Assembly (NCBI RefSeq): GCF_900184895.1
Contig: NZ_FXZK01000001.1
Location: forward strand, 62,001-126,000
DNA: 64,000 nt
Direction of reading: 5' to 3'
From: Flavimaricola marinus
Lineage (GTDB): Bacteria; Pseudomonadota; Alphaproteobacteria; Rhodobacterales; Rhodobacteraceae
The notes under the pieces are model-generated. The model was not told where the DNA came from. It worked only from the letters and a program-made list of their open reading frames with translations, and searched no databases. Of the stretch, positions 8,055 through 21,507 are shown one piece after another (the first letter of the stretch is position 1; each line of letters opens with the position of its first letter). The position numbers and the translations under genes are program-made.

Positions 8055-9047
8055 TTGAAGGTATTGGATAGTCGAGCCCGTCTGGAGCTTTTGAGCGACA
8101 GATCAATGGCCTACGCGGTTCAGCACGCCCGCGTTCCGCTTTGCATCACCGATCCGAAGCTGCCTGACAATCCCATTGTCTATGCCAATTCGTCGTTCTT
8201 CGACCTCGTCGGATATACGGAAGACGATGTGATCGGTAAGAACTGCCGGTTTCTCCAAGGCCCAGACACCGCCGAAGAGAGCATCGCCGCCGTACGCCTC
8301 GCCATCGTGGAACGGCGTGTCGAAACCGTGGAGATCCTCAACTATCGAAAAGACGGCAGCAGCTTTTTGAATGCGTTGCAGATCGGCCCGATCTACGACG
8401 ACGATGGTGCCTTGCTCTACTATTTCGGCTCGCAGCTCGACATCACCGCCAAGCGGATCCAAGAGCAGAAGGCCCGCGAGCTTGCCGACGCGGAACTCCT
8501 TCACCGCCTGCGCAATATCGTCAACGTGATGACCGTGGTCATCAGGCACACGATGCGCGAGGAATACGATGCCCAGACGCTTGGTCGGATCGTCTCGGAG
8601 CGGCTGCGCGCCTTGAGCGATGCCCATTTCTCGACGATCATCCAGCCCGAAGACCAGAACCTGACCTTTGCGGAACTGTCCAAGACGATCCTGTCCGCCT
8701 ACGCCCCGCTGGGCCCGCGGCAATTCCGTCTCGACGGCCCCGAGGTCGTATTGCCCAGACCGCTGCTGTCGTGTCTGGCCCTCGGCCTGCATGAGTTGGC
8801 GACCAACTCGGTCAAGCATGGCTCTCTCGGCGAGATGGACGGCTCTGTCGAGTTGAACTGGGAGGTGAACGCCAGCGGCACGCAATTGTCGATGTGCTGG
8901 TCAGAGCGCGGCGGCCCCGCGGTCGTCAAGCCGATGCGCCAGAGCGGATCGAAGATCGTTCTCGATCTCGTCACCGCGGTGAATGGCTCGATCGATTTCA
9001 ACTGGCGAGAGACCGGATTGATTGTCGAGGCGGTTTTCCCGCTGTGA
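8055..9047 (+). CDS. Blue-light LOV sensor histidine kinase (HWE type)
   Basis: A 330-residue soluble photoreceptor kinase. An N-terminal LOV/PAS domain (about 20-130) carries the flavin-binding motif GKNCRFLQG with the photoactive Cys64. A short linker helix (130-147) leads to a histidine-phosphotransfer helix, ELLHRLRN, with His150 as the probable phospho-acceptor. The C-terminal ATPase has an N-box HELATNSVKHGSL and a WSE tripeptide, which together define HWE-family kinases. No response regulator is adjacent, so the partner is unlinked. Start TTG 8055 has GGAG 7 bases upstream; a later ATG at 8106 would cut into the LOV N-cap. It may link light to general stress or lifestyle control, as HWE kinases often do; that is inference. 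Confidence 0.88.
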   Translation: MKVLDSRARLELLSDRSMAYAVQHARVPLCITDPKLPDNPIVYANSSFFDLVGYTEDDVIGKNCRFLQGPDTAEESIAAVRLAIVERRVETVEILNYRKDGSSFLNALQIGPIYDDDGALLYYFGSQLDITAKRIQEQKARELADAELLHRLRNIVNVMTVVIRHTMREEYDAQTLGRIVSERLRALSDAHFSTIIQPEDQNLTFAELSKTILSAYAPLGPRQFRLDGPEVVLPRPLLSCLALGLHELATNSVKHGSLGEMDGSVELNWEVNASGTQLSMCWSERGGPAVVKPMRQSGSKIVLDLVTAVNGSIDFNWRETGLIVEAVFPL

Positions 9048-9187
9048 CGGCAGCGCGGCCGAAGCCCTGCGCCGTGCGCATCGGTGCCACTCCCCTCGCC
9101 TCTTTCACCCAGCGCGGGCCCATCGTCCCAAAATGACCACTTTTCTCGTCTTTGACGTCCATCGACGCCCGCAACCGAGAGGACGAC

Positions 9188-9463
9188 ATGAAGAAGGACG
9201 ATGACGACTTTGCATCCAGCATGGCCTTTCTGGGCCGTGGCGTGTTGCGCACCCTGAAGCGCGACGTCATCACCACGGTGGCCGGTGCTGCCCTTGGTGC
9301 GATCCTTGGCCTTCTGGCAGCCGTTGTCCTGAGCTATCCGCTTCAGTCCTTGGTCAAGATCGGCGCCCTGCTCGGCGCTTTCATCGGCTTGGCATCCCGG
9401 TCGGTTACCTCGAAGCTCTTCGAGTATGACGAACCCGGATCCGACAAGGATAAAGCCCCCTGA
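9188..9463 (+). CDS. Small conserved-type membrane protein, function unknown
   Basis: A 91-residue protein with an acidic N-terminus (MKKDDDDF), a basic amphipathic stretch (about 15-27), and two hydrophobic, glycine-rich segments (about 28-50 and 56-72). It ends with a charged tail. Start ATG 9188 has GAGAGG 7-9 bases upstream. I do not recognise a family; the two Gly/Ala-rich segments suggest a small inner-membrane hairpin protein. It sits between the LOV kinase and the convergent atp operon. Confidence 0.6.
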   Translation: MKKDDDDFASSMAFLGRGVLRTLKRDVITTVAGAALGAILGLLAAVVLSYPLQSLVKIGALLGAFIGLASRSVTSKLFEYDEPGSDKDKAP

Positions 9464-9515
9464 CGGTGTGATCGGCCAGCCGAGGCCCACCGCCGAGACC
9501 GCGCAGAGGTCAGAA

Positions 9516-9545
9516 AAAAGGCCCCATCCGAGGATGAGGCCTTTT
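9516..9545 (-). terminator. Rho-independent terminator of the atp operon
   Basis: A 14-base stem with one mismatch and a 2-base apical loop. Read on the reverse strand it ends in a run of six T, 24 bases after the atpC stop. The other strand also has a short T run, so it may act in both directions and end the small membrane-protein transcript. Confidence 0.85.
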
Positions 9546-9568
9546 CGATTCTTGCGGTGCCAAAGCCC

Positions 9569-9979
9569 TTATTGGGAGCTGAGCCCCATATGCGTGCCCA
9601 CGGCCACCATATCCGCCAGCAGCTTTGCTGCGGCATCGACGGCGTCATGCTCCTCGGCCTTCGCGTGGTTCTCGCGCGCCGCGGTGAGCATACCGCTGTA
9701 GACTTCCTGCGTGACCTCGGCGCGTGGCAGCGCCTCTTCGGCCAGGACCGAAAGGCTGCCTGCGGTGATCTCGGCAAAGCCACCGGAGACGAGGTATTCG
9801 TCTGTTCCGCCGGAATGCACGACCCGCAGAATGCCCGGCCGCAGGGTGGTGATCGTCGGCGCATGGTTGGCCATGGCCGTCATGTCGCCGTCCGCACCCG
9901 GGATTTGCACCTCGGTCGCCTGAACGGAGGCAAGCCGCCGTTCGGGAGAGACGAGATCGAATTGCATCGTATCTGCCAT
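9569..9979 (-). CDS. atpC: ATP synthase F1 epsilon subunit
   Basis: Part of the central stalk of F1, regulating rotation and ATP hydrolysis. The 136 residues have the N-terminal beta-sandwich ([28 protein letters not shown], then the [10 protein letters not shown] strand) and a C-terminal helical hairpin rich in Ala/Glu. Last gene of atpHAGDC; its ATG is 9 bases after the atpD stop. Confidence 0.96.
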   Translation of the reverse strand: MADTMQFDLVSPERRLASVQATEVQIPGADGDMTAMANHAPTITTLRPGILRVVHSGGTDEYLVSGGFAEITAGSLSVLAEEALPRAEVTQEVYSGMLTAARENHAKAEEHDAVDAAAKLLADMVAVGTHMGLSSQ

Positions 9980-9988
9980 GTCGGCTCC

Positions 9989-12305
<2,317 letters not shown>

Positions 12306-12338
12306 GGGCCAAAGTCCTTTCGGTGGTTAAGCCCAAAC

Positions 12339-13877
12339 TCAAGCGAAGTCTTTGGCGAATTCTTCGATCGCGCCGCGGATTTTCTCCTCGGCTTCGCCTT
12401 TCACTTTGGGATCCTCGTTGGTGATCATATCGAGCACGTCACGGCGGGCATTGCGCAGGTGCTTGAGCAGACCGGCCTCGAAGGCGCCAACCTTGCTGAC
12501 GGGGATCTTGTCGAGGAAGCCTTTGGTCCCTGCGTAGATGACGCAGACGATCTCGGCGTTGGTCAGCGGCGAATACTGCGGCTGTTTCATCAGCTCGGTC
12601 AGACGCGCACCGCGGTTCAGCAGGGCCTGAGTGGACGCATCCAGATCGGAGCCGAACTGCGCGAAGGCAGCCATTTCGCGATACTGGGCGAGCTCCAGCT
12701 TCACCGGGCCTGCAACCGATTTCATCGAGTTGGTCTGAGCCGACGAACCCACGCGAGACACCGACAGACCGGTGTTCACGGCAGGCCGGATACCCTGGAA
12801 GAAGAGTTCCGTCTCGAGGAAGATCTGACCGTCGGTGATCGAGATCACGTTCGTCGGAATAAAGGCCGACACGTCACCACCCTGGGTTTCGATGATCGGC
12901 AGCGCCGTCAGCGAGCCCGAGCCGTGGTCTTCGTTCAGTTTGGCCGAACGCTCCAACAGCCGGGAGTGCAGGTAGAACACGTCGCCGGGGTAGGCTTCAC
13001 GTCCGGGCGGACGCCGCAGCAGCAGCGACATCTGACGGTAGGACACGGCCTGCTTGGAGAGGTCATCGTAGATGATCAGCGCATGCTTGCCGTTGTCGCG
13101 GAAGTATTCGGCCATCGCGGTTGCCGAATAGGGTGCCAGATACTGCATCGGCGCAGGGTCGGAGGCGGTGGCCGCCACGACGATGGTGTATTCGATGGCG
13201 CCGGATTCTTCGAGACGCTTCACCAGCTGGGCCACGGTCGACCGCTTTTGCCCGACTGCCACGTAGATGCAGTAGAGCTTCTTGCTCTCGTCGTCGCCGG
13301 CGGCGTCGTTATACGACTTCTGGTTCAGGATCGTGTCGAGTGCCACGGCGGTCTTGCCGGTCTGACGGTCGCCGATGATCAATTCCCGCTGGCCACGCCC
13401 GATCGGGATCATGGCGTCAACGGATTTGAGGCCGGTCGCCATTGGCTCGTGCACGGATTTACGCGGGATGATCCCCGGCGCTTTCACGTCTGCGACGCGG
13501 CGCTCTGACGTCAGGATCTCGCCTTTGCCGTCGAGCGGGTTGCCCAGACCGTCCACGACGCGGCCCAGCAGGGCTTCGCCGGCCGGCACGTCCACGATCG
13601 AATTGGTCCGCTTGACGGTGTCGCCTTCTTTGATGTCCCGGTCGGACCCGAAGATAACGCAGCCGACGTTGTCGGTTTCGAGGTTCAGTGCCATGCCCCG
13701 GATACCGCCGGGGAATTCGACCATCTCACCGGCCTGGATGTTGTCGAGTCCGTAGACCCGCGCAATACCGTCACCGACGGACAGCACCCGGCCGACTTCG
13801 GCCACCTCGGCCTCCTGGCCAAAATTCTTGATCTGGTCCTTGAGGATCGCGGAAATTTCCGCAGCTTGGATCGCCAT
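12339..13877 (-). CDS. atpA: ATP synthase F1 alpha subunit
   Basis: Non-catalytic nucleotide-binding subunit of F1 (512 residues). The P-loop GDRQTGKTA, the Walker B region [13 protein letters not shown] and the conserved [11 protein letters not shown] segment are present, as is the C-terminal helical domain. Its ATG overlaps the TAA of atpH by one base (TAATG). Confidence 0.98.
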   Translation of the reverse strand: MAIQAAEISAILKDQIKNFGQEAEVAEVGRVLSVGDGIARVYGLDNIQAGEMVEFPGGIRGMALNLETDNVGCVIFGSDRDIKEGDTVKRTNSIVDVPAGEALLGRVVDGLGNPLDGKGEILTSERRVADVKAPGIIPRKSVHEPMATGLKSVDAMIPIGRGQRELIIGDRQTGKTAVALDTILNQKSYNDAAGDDESKKLYCIYVAVGQKRSTVAQLVKRLEESGAIEYTIVVAATASDPAPMQYLAPYSATAMAEYFRDNGKHALIIYDDLSKQAVSYRQMSLLLRRPPGREAYPGDVFYLHSRLLERSAKLNEDHGSGSLTALPIIETQGGDVSAFIPTNVISITDGQIFLETELFFQGIRPAVNTGLSVSRVGSSAQTNSMKSVAGPVKLELAQYREMAAFAQFGSDLDASTQALLNRGARLTELMKQPQYSPLTNAEIVCVIYAGTKGFLDKIPVSKVGAFEAGLLKHLRNARRDVLDMITNEDPKVKGEAEEKIRGAIEEFAKDFA

Positions 13878-14437
13878 TACCGGGCCTCTTTCATGCTGTT
13901 CTGGAGTGCTGTGAGCTTGGAAGCGATCGATGTGTCGATCATTTTGGAGCCCACTTTCACGACGAGACCGCCGATGAGGCTTTCATCAACGGTCGCTATG
14001 ATCTTAACGTCCTTGCCCGCCTGCTTGGACAGCGTGGCGGCCAGTTTTTCGGACTGGGTCTTCGTCAGCGCCTTGGCGCTGGTGACTTCGGCGGTGACTT
14101 CGCCCTTTTCGCTGGCGATCTTGTCGCGCAGGCTGGTCACCATTTGCGGCAGCACGAAGAGCCGCCGCTTGGATGCCATCAACGAGAGCACGTTCTGCGT
14201 GGTGCCGCTAAGCCCCATTTTCGCGGAAATCGCCTTGATGGCATTGCCTTGTTCTTCACGGCTGTAGAGCGGCGAATGGATAAGCGACCGGAGGTCTGCA
14301 CTATCTTTCAGCGCGCTGTCGAGCGCCTCGACATCCGCCTCGAGCGAGGGGAGCGCCTTGTCGTCCATGGCAAGCCCGAAGACTGCTGTGGCGTAGCGGT
14401 CGGCGATGCCGCTTGAAATCGAAGCTGGTTCGGACAC
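13877..14437 (-). CDS. atpH: ATP synthase F1 delta subunit
   Basis: Peripheral-stalk subunit joining F1 to the b subunits (186 residues, OSCP family). The N-terminal helical bundle starts [17 protein letters not shown]; the C-terminal motif is [21 protein letters not shown]. Two GTG codons lie 6 bases apart. GGAAGG directly abuts the first (14443) and is 6 bases from the second (14437), so I chose the second, giving the usual MSEPASIS start. First gene of the F1 operon; the F0 genes must be elsewhere, as is usual in Rhodobacterales. Confidence 0.93.
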   Translation of the reverse strand: MSEPASISSGIADRYATAVFGLAMDDKALPSLEADVEALDSALKDSADLRSLIHSPLYSREEQGNAIKAISAKMGLSGTTQNVLSLMASKRRLFVLPQMVTSLRDKIASEKGEVTAEVTSAKALTKTQSEKLAATLSKQAGKDVKIIATVDESLIGGLVVKVGSKMIDTSIASKLTALQNSMKEAR

Positions 14438-14776
14438 GTCCACCCTTCCGATAATTTAGGGCCGTTTCCCCACCCGAGTGAAGGCGGTGATAAGGCAGCT
14501 TGAAGTGCCGTCGCGTTCACGGCGGCGTCAAAATCAGGGGCGATGTAGCAGAGCAATTCCCCTGTCGCAACCGCATAGACATCAAACTGGTCCAGAGATT
14601 AACGCTCGTTTCACAGTTCTTTGCATGCCACTTGCTCCGGAGCCTCGTGATCTGCGGCGCTTTGCCTCGTTTCACCACCGTTCCCGGATGCTTTGGCGAA
14701 TCTCTCTACCGTTTCGAGACCTGTTCAAGAGTGCGATTTTGCACCGACTTGAGTCTAGCCCCCATGACGCCCCGCC
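14438..14776. other. Intergenic region upstream of the atp operon
   Basis: This 339-base stretch lies between atpH and the methyltransferase gene (both reverse strand). It must carry the atp promoter. I found no close sigma-70 match: TTGCGA-17-TACATC on the reverse strand at about 14573-14545 is the best but weak. No convincing gene, tRNA or terminator was seen. Confidence 0.5.
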
Positions 14777-15541
14777 CTAGCCCTGCAGCGACCGCCCCGC
14801 GGGCGTGGGTTCGGGCGCGCCGAGCCCTTCGAGCACCCGCAGCGGACGGCTCACCCGCGCCGCCTGCCCCCGCTTGCGCGGCGCCGGCACCTGCTTGGTC
14901 GCCTCGACCATCAGCACCCCGCCCGCCGCAAAGGCCGGCAGGTGCCGCCCTGCCCGCTCCATCAGCGCCCCGACCCGCCGCCACATCTTGTGCGAAGACG
15001 GCGGCTGGTAGAGCGTCGAGATCGCCCGTTCGGTGACGAAGGCGTGGTCCCTGAGCTGTGCTTCGAGCTGGCTCATCGAATAGGGACGCCCATAGCCGAA
15101 GGGCGTACGGTCGGTCCGCGACCAAATCCCCGACCGGTTCGGCACGATGAACACCGCCCGACCGCCCGGCCCGAGCACCCGGTAGCATTCGTCGAGCAGC
15201 GCCCCCGGATAATCCGACGTCTCCAGCCCGTGCAGCACCACCAGCCGGTCCAGCGCCCCCGTCGCGATCGGCCAGAGCGTATCGTCGCAGAGCACGCTGA
15301 CGTTGGGCTGCCCCGCAGGCCAAGGCATCACCCCCTGCGGCGCCGGCATCAGCCCGATCACCCGCCGCGCCGAGCCGAGGTAGGGCCGCAGCAGCGGCAC
15401 GGCAAAGCCAAAGCCTGCCACGGTCATCCCCTTGGCGTCCGGCCACATTTCCTTGAGCTGGTCGCGGATCACCTTTTGTGCGGCTCGCCCCAGCTGGCTT
15501 CGGTAGTAAAAGTTGCGCAGGTCGAGCACGTCGAGATGCAT
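14777..15541 (-). CDS. Class I SAM-dependent methyltransferase
   Basis: A 254-residue protein beginning [19 protein letters not shown]. It has a degenerate glycine-rich SAM loop [11 protein letters not shown] (about 37-47), an acidic strand end near VLCDDT, the LVVLHGLE motif IV region, and [25 protein letters not shown] (motif V/VI), typical of Methyltransf_11. The tail is Arg/Pro-rich and probably disordered. The substrate is unknown. I placed the start at ATG 15541, with GAAGGG 9 bases upstream; in-frame ATGs at 15583 and 15592 are possible. Divergent from gloB. Confidence 0.85.
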   Translation of the reverse strand: MHLDVLDLRNFYYRSQLGRAAQKVIRDQLKEMWPDAKGMTVAGFGFAVPLLRPYLGSARRVIGLMPAPQGVMPWPAGQPNVSVLCDDTLWPIATGALDRLVVLHGLETSDYPGALLDECYRVLGPGGRAVFIVPNRSGIWSRTDRTPFGYGRPYSMSQLEAQLRDHAFVTERAISTLYQPPSSHKMWRRVGALMERAGRHLPAFAAGGVLMVEATKQVPAPRKRGQAARVSRPLRVLEGLGAPEPTPAGRSLQG

Positions 15542-15616
15542 TGCGGGCGGCCCTTCGATTTGCAAAGCTGTCTGTGCAGCCATCACGACCATAGCAACAG
15601 TCCATGAGGTATTGCC

Positions 15617-16384
15617 ATGCCCCTGCGCATTCTCACCGTGCCCTGCCGCACCGACAACTACGCCTTCGTCCTGCATGACGACGTGACCCGCAGGACCGCG
15701 CTGATCGACGCCCCGGAGGTGGAGCCGGTCATGGAGGTCCTTTCCGGCCACGGCTGGCACCTGTCGGATTTGCTGATCACCCATCACCACGGCGATCATG
15801 TCGAGGGCGTCGAGGAATTTCACCGGATCTACGGCTGCCGGGTGATCGGCGCCCGGGCCGACCAGCATCGCCTGCCCCCGCTGGATATCGCCGTCGATAT
15901 TTCGGACGTCGAAGCCGTCTGTGGCGAGGAGGTCCATGTGATCGACGTTCCCGGCCACACCGTCGGCCATATCGCCTATTACATGCCTGGCGCACAGGCG
16001 CTGTTCAGCGGCGACAGCCTGATGGCGATGGGCTGCGGCCGTCTGTTCGAAGGCACCCCGGCCCAGATGTGGGACAGCCTCAAGCGGCTGCGTGCCCTGC
16101 CGCCCGAAACGATGGTCTATTCGGGCCACGAATACACCGCCGCGAACATGCGCTTCGCCCTCTCCCTTGAACCGGACAATCCGGCACTTATTTCAAGAGC
16201 ACAAGAGATCGGTGATGCCCGCGCCGCGGGCCAGCCGACGGTTCCCTCAACCCTCAGCCTCGAAATCGCGACCAACCCGTTCCTGCGGTCCGATGACCCC
16301 GACCTCGCTGCCGCTCTCGACATGAGCGGGGCCGCCCCTGTGGACGTCTTTGCCAAAGTGCGCAGCTTGAAAGACAACTTTTAG
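15617..16384 (+). CDS. gloB: Hydroxyacylglutathione hydrolase (glyoxalase II)
   Basis: Hydrolyses S-lactoylglutathione to lactate and glutathione in methylglyoxal detoxification. The 255 residues show the metallo-beta-lactamase metal motif THHHGDH (His56, His58, Asp60, His61), a later metal His in [31 protein letters not shown], and [13 protein letters not shown], which contributes metal and glutathione ligands. Length is standard. Divergent from the methyltransferase gene 75 bases away. Confidence 0.95.
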   Translation: MPLRILTVPCRTDNYAFVLHDDVTRRTALIDAPEVEPVMEVLSGHGWHLSDLLITHHHGDHVEGVEEFHRIYGCRVIGARADQHRLPPLDIAVDISDVEAVCGEEVHVIDVPGHTVGHIAYYMPGAQALFSGDSLMAMGCGRLFEGTPAQMWDSLKRLRALPPETMVYSGHEYTAANMRFALSLEPDNPALISRAQEIGDARAAGQPTVPSTLSLEIATNPFLRSDDPDLAAALDMSGAAPVDVFAKVRSLKDNF

Positions 16385-16466
16385 TGAAACCCCCTGCCAA
16401 GTGCTGAAAAAAAGGGCCCGTCAGACACAACAACTTGTCACTTTGGCCAAAAATCAAAAGTTTTTG

Positions 16467-16494
16467 CTTGAAGCGGCGGTGATAACACCGATCT
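16467..16494 (+). promoter_or_regulatory. Candidate heat-shock (RpoH-type) promoter for clpA
   Basis: CTTGAA at 16467-16472, a 14-base spacer and ACCGATCT at 16487-16494 resemble the sigma-32 consensus (CTTGAA...CCCCATnT), about 70 bases before clpA. ClpA is a chaperone-protease component, so heat-shock control is plausible. The -10 match is imperfect. Confidence 0.35.
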
Positions 16495-16563
16495 TTAATA
16501 CCTAGAGGCCACGGTTGCCGCGGGGACCCTCCCGCCCAACCCCCGATCAGAGGAGCACACCAA

Positions 16564-18885
<2,322 letters not shown>

Positions 18886-18890
18886 TACGG

Positions 18891-18918
18891 AAAGGCCGGG
18901 CCATGCGCCCGGCCTTTT
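18891..18918 (+). terminator. Rho-independent terminator of clpA
   Basis: A perfect 11-base GC-rich stem (18891-18901 with 18907-18917) and a 5-base loop, followed by TTTTC, starting 5 bases after the clpA stop. Confidence 0.9.
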
Positions 18919-19197
18919 CAGTTCTGAACGGCGCCGCTGAATCTCCGACGATCCCGACGCCACTCGTGCCGCGCTAGTTCGGGCACGAGAACGGCGACCC
19001 GTTTGAGCACGGATAGACAGGACGAGTGGCTCCCTACGGGTCGCCCTCGCTGCGTCGTCCCATCCGCTCCTCAACCGCGCGCGCGCGCCACCTCAAAGCG
19101 TTTCAAGACACCCGCGAATAAGGGAGCTCCGCCCCTCGCGGTGCACGGACCTGCCCTTCATCTTGGCCAAAAAAACTCACGACACCGTCCCGACCGC
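18919..19197. other. Gap between convergent clpA and the coiled-coil OmpA protein gene
   Basis: About 280 bases with no convincing gene. A short inverted repeat (CGTGCC at about 18966 with GGGCACG at about 18981) could form a weak hairpin, and a GC-rich alternating tract CGCGCGCGCG lies near 19077-19086. No T-run terminator for the reverse-strand gene was obvious, although AAAAAA near 19168 gives a T tract on that strand. Confidence 0.4.
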
Positions 19198-21504
19198 CTA
19201 GCGCTCGGTCAGTTTCAACTCGATCCGCCGGTTCTGGGCCCGGGCCTCGTCTGTGTCGGCGGTGTTGATCGGCTGGTATTCTCCGAAACCATTGGCCGCC
19301 AGACGCTCCGGCGCGATCCCCTCGTTCTGGATCATGTATTGCACCACCGACAGAGCCCGCGCCTGACTGAGTTCCCAGTTGTCGGCAAAGGCCCCGTTCC
19401 CGCTGAGCGGCACGTTGTCGGTGTGCCCGTCGACCCGGATGATCCAATCGATCCCCTCCGGGATATTGGCGGCGATCTGGCGCAACAGCCGGGCGACATT
19501 GCCGATGTCGGCCTGACCCTCCGCAGACAGTTCCGCCGCTCCGGGCTCGAACAGCACTTCGGAGGAGAACACGAACCGATCGCCTTCGATCCGGATCCCC
19601 TCCATATCGTTCACGATGTCGCGCAGGTTTCCGAAGAATTCGGAGCGATACCGCTCGAGATCCTGCGCCTCGGCCTCCAGCCGCGCCCGTTCGAGCTCCA
19701 GTTGCCGCCGCAGTTGCTCCTCGACAGCGAGCCGCCGTTGGGTCTCTGTGGCGACGCGCGCCAGCGCGGTGTTCAACTCGGTGCCGAGCGACTGGATTTC
19801 GACGTCGGCGTCTGCGTCGGCCTCGTTCGCCAGATTGAGCAGCGATTGCAGCCGCTGCACATCGCCGCGCAGAGCCGCCACCTGTTCGTTGAGCACGGCC
19901 ACCTCGCGCTGGCTGGCCGCCGACAGGGCCTCCTCTTCGCTCAGCGCCTGGTTCGCGGCGCCCAGCAGCACGGCCTGCCGTTCCGCCTCGGTCATCTGAC
20001 TTTCCAACGCTTCTTGGGCCGCCAGCGTTTCGGCCAGAGCCTGTGCCAGCCGCGCCTCGAGTTCGGCACGGTCGGTTTCCGTTTCGGACCGACTTTGAGA
20101 CAGCGAGGCAACCTCCGCCTCGAGCGATTCCTGCAACAGGAGCGCCACCCGAAGCTGGTCTTCCATCGTCGCGGCTTGCGCCTGTGCGCTGCTCAGTTCC
20201 GTCTCTGTCGCGGCAAGCGCCGCGGCCCGCGCCTGTTCGGCCAGCAGAGCTTGCGCCAGTTGTTCCTCGATTTCGGCCTGACTCAGGGCGCTTTCGGCCA
20301 GTGCCGCCTCGAGCGCGGCCTGTGCGGTCGCCAGATCGGCCTCTGTGCCCGATTGCGCAGCGAGAGCGGCGGCCAATCGCGTCGACAGCGTCTCCCGTTC
20401 CACTTCCACCGCATCCAGCCGGGCCTGTGCCGCGTCGAGTTCCGCCTGTGTGCTGTCCTGCAAGCTGAGCGCCGCAAGCAGCCGCGCGTCGAGGTCGGAG
20501 CCCTCGTTCAGCGCCCGTTGCAGGTTGTTCTCCGCGGCCTGCCGCGCCAGCAGTGCTTCGGCCAGTCGCATATCGAGATCGTCCCGCGCCGCGTTGGCCG
20601 CGGCCAGCAGCGTCAGCGTGTTTTCCGCCGCGCGCCGCTGTTCTTCGAGCGCCAATGTCATGGCGGTCAGCTCCGCGTCGGCATCCTCGAGCCGCGCCCG
20701 AAGCGCCTCGGCGGCGGCGGCTTCGGCCAGACGCGCCGCTTCGGCCTCGCTGAGCGCCTCGGCCGTCTCGTTGGCTGTCGCTGTGAGACTTGCGATCTGC
20801 TCTTGGTCGGCGGCCGCCGCGCTTTGCAGATCCGCGATCAGCGCGTCGAGCGCGTCGGCACGCGCGGCGGCGAGCCTTGCGGCCTCGGCCTCGGCGCTGA
20901 TTTCGTCGCGGGCCTGCGCCAGCGCCAGATTGAGCGCCTCGGCCTCGCTGATCGCGACGGCCTGCGCCGCCTCCAGTGCTTCGATCGTCGCCCTCGCCTC
21001 GGTCCCCTGCGCCTCCAGATCGGCGATCTGGCTCGCGTCCGCTTCGGTCTGCGCCTCGAGGCTGGCGATCGTGGCCTCCGCCGCGCGCCGTTGCGCCAAG
21101 AGCCCTGCAACCTGCGCCTCGAAGCCCGTGATCTGGCTTTGCGCTTCGGAAAGCGCGGCGGCGGTTTGATCCCGTTCCAGCGTGAGCGAGGCGATCAGCG
21201 CGGACTGCTGTTCGGCAACGACGGCGGCGTCGGTCAGGTCGCGGTTCAGGTCGGTGACCTGCGTCACCAGCTCCGATGTCCGGGTCTGTTCCAACCCCAG
21301 CGCCCGCGCGAGGTTCGCCACCTCGTTCGACAGGTCGTCAAGCTCGGATTCCTGCCCGGAGATCGTATCCCGCAGCACGAATTGCACCACGGTGAAGATC
21401 GACAGCACGAACATCAGCACCAGCAAGAGCCCGGTCATCGCATCGACGAAGCCCGGCCAGATCGAGGCTTGGAAGCGGTTGCTGGAGCGTCGTTGCAGGG
21501 CCAT
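19198..21504 (-). CDS. MotB/ZorB-like OmpA-domain protein with giant coiled coil
   Basis: A 768-residue protein. A short cytoplasmic N-terminus leads into one transmembrane helix (about 16-43, WPGFVDAMTGLLLVLMF) with Asp21 placed like the ion-binding Asp of MotB/ZorB/TolR proteins. A continuous Ala/Glu/Leu/Gln-rich coiled coil follows (about 50-620). The C-terminus is an OmpA-type peptidoglycan-binding domain (about 640-768) with the VDGHTDNVPL and SQARALSVVQYM motifs and the final NRRIELKLTER. This architecture fits the peptidoglycan-anchored half of an ion-driven stator spanning the periplasm. The partner channel gene ends 3 bases upstream. It is too long for flagellar MotB and lacks flagellar neighbours; its role (envelope, cell division or transport) is unknown. 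Confidence 0.85.
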   Translation of the reverse strand: MALQRRSSNRFQASIWPGFVDAMTGLLLVLMFVLSIFTVVQFVLRDTISGQESELDDLSNEVANLARALGLEQTRTSELVTQVTDLNRDLTDAAVVAEQQSALIASLTLERDQTAAALSEAQSQITGFEAQVAGLLAQRRAAEATIASLEAQTEADASQIADLEAQGTEARATIEALEAAQAVAISEAEALNLALAQARDEISAEAEAARLAAARADALDALIADLQSAAAADQEQIASLTATANETAEALSEAEAARLAEAAAAEALRARLEDADAELTAMTLALEEQRRAAENTLTLLAAANAARDDLDMRLAEALLARQAAENNLQRALNEGSDLDARLLAALSLQDSTQAELDAAQARLDAVEVERETLSTRLAAALAAQSGTEADLATAQAALEAALAESALSQAEIEEQLAQALLAEQARAAALAATETELSSAQAQAATMEDQLRVALLLQESLEAEVASLSQSRSETETDRAELEARLAQALAETLAAQEALESQMTEAERQAVLLGAANQALSEEEALSAASQREVAVLNEQVAALRGDVQRLQSLLNLANEADADADVEIQSLGTELNTALARVATETQRRLAVEEQLRRQLELERARLEAEAQDLERYRSEFFGNLRDIVNDMEGIRIEGDRFVFSSEVLFEPGAAELSAEGQADIGNVARLLRQIAANIPEGIDWIIRVDGHTDNVPLSGNGAFADNWELSQARALSVVQYMIQNEGIAPERLAANGFGEYQPINTADTDEARAQNRRIELKLTER

Positions 21505-21507
21505 GGA

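Noticed and set aside
14308-14556. Small frame overlapping the start of atpH
   Set aside because: Starts at TTG with no good ribosome-binding site and overlaps atpH out of frame; no support.
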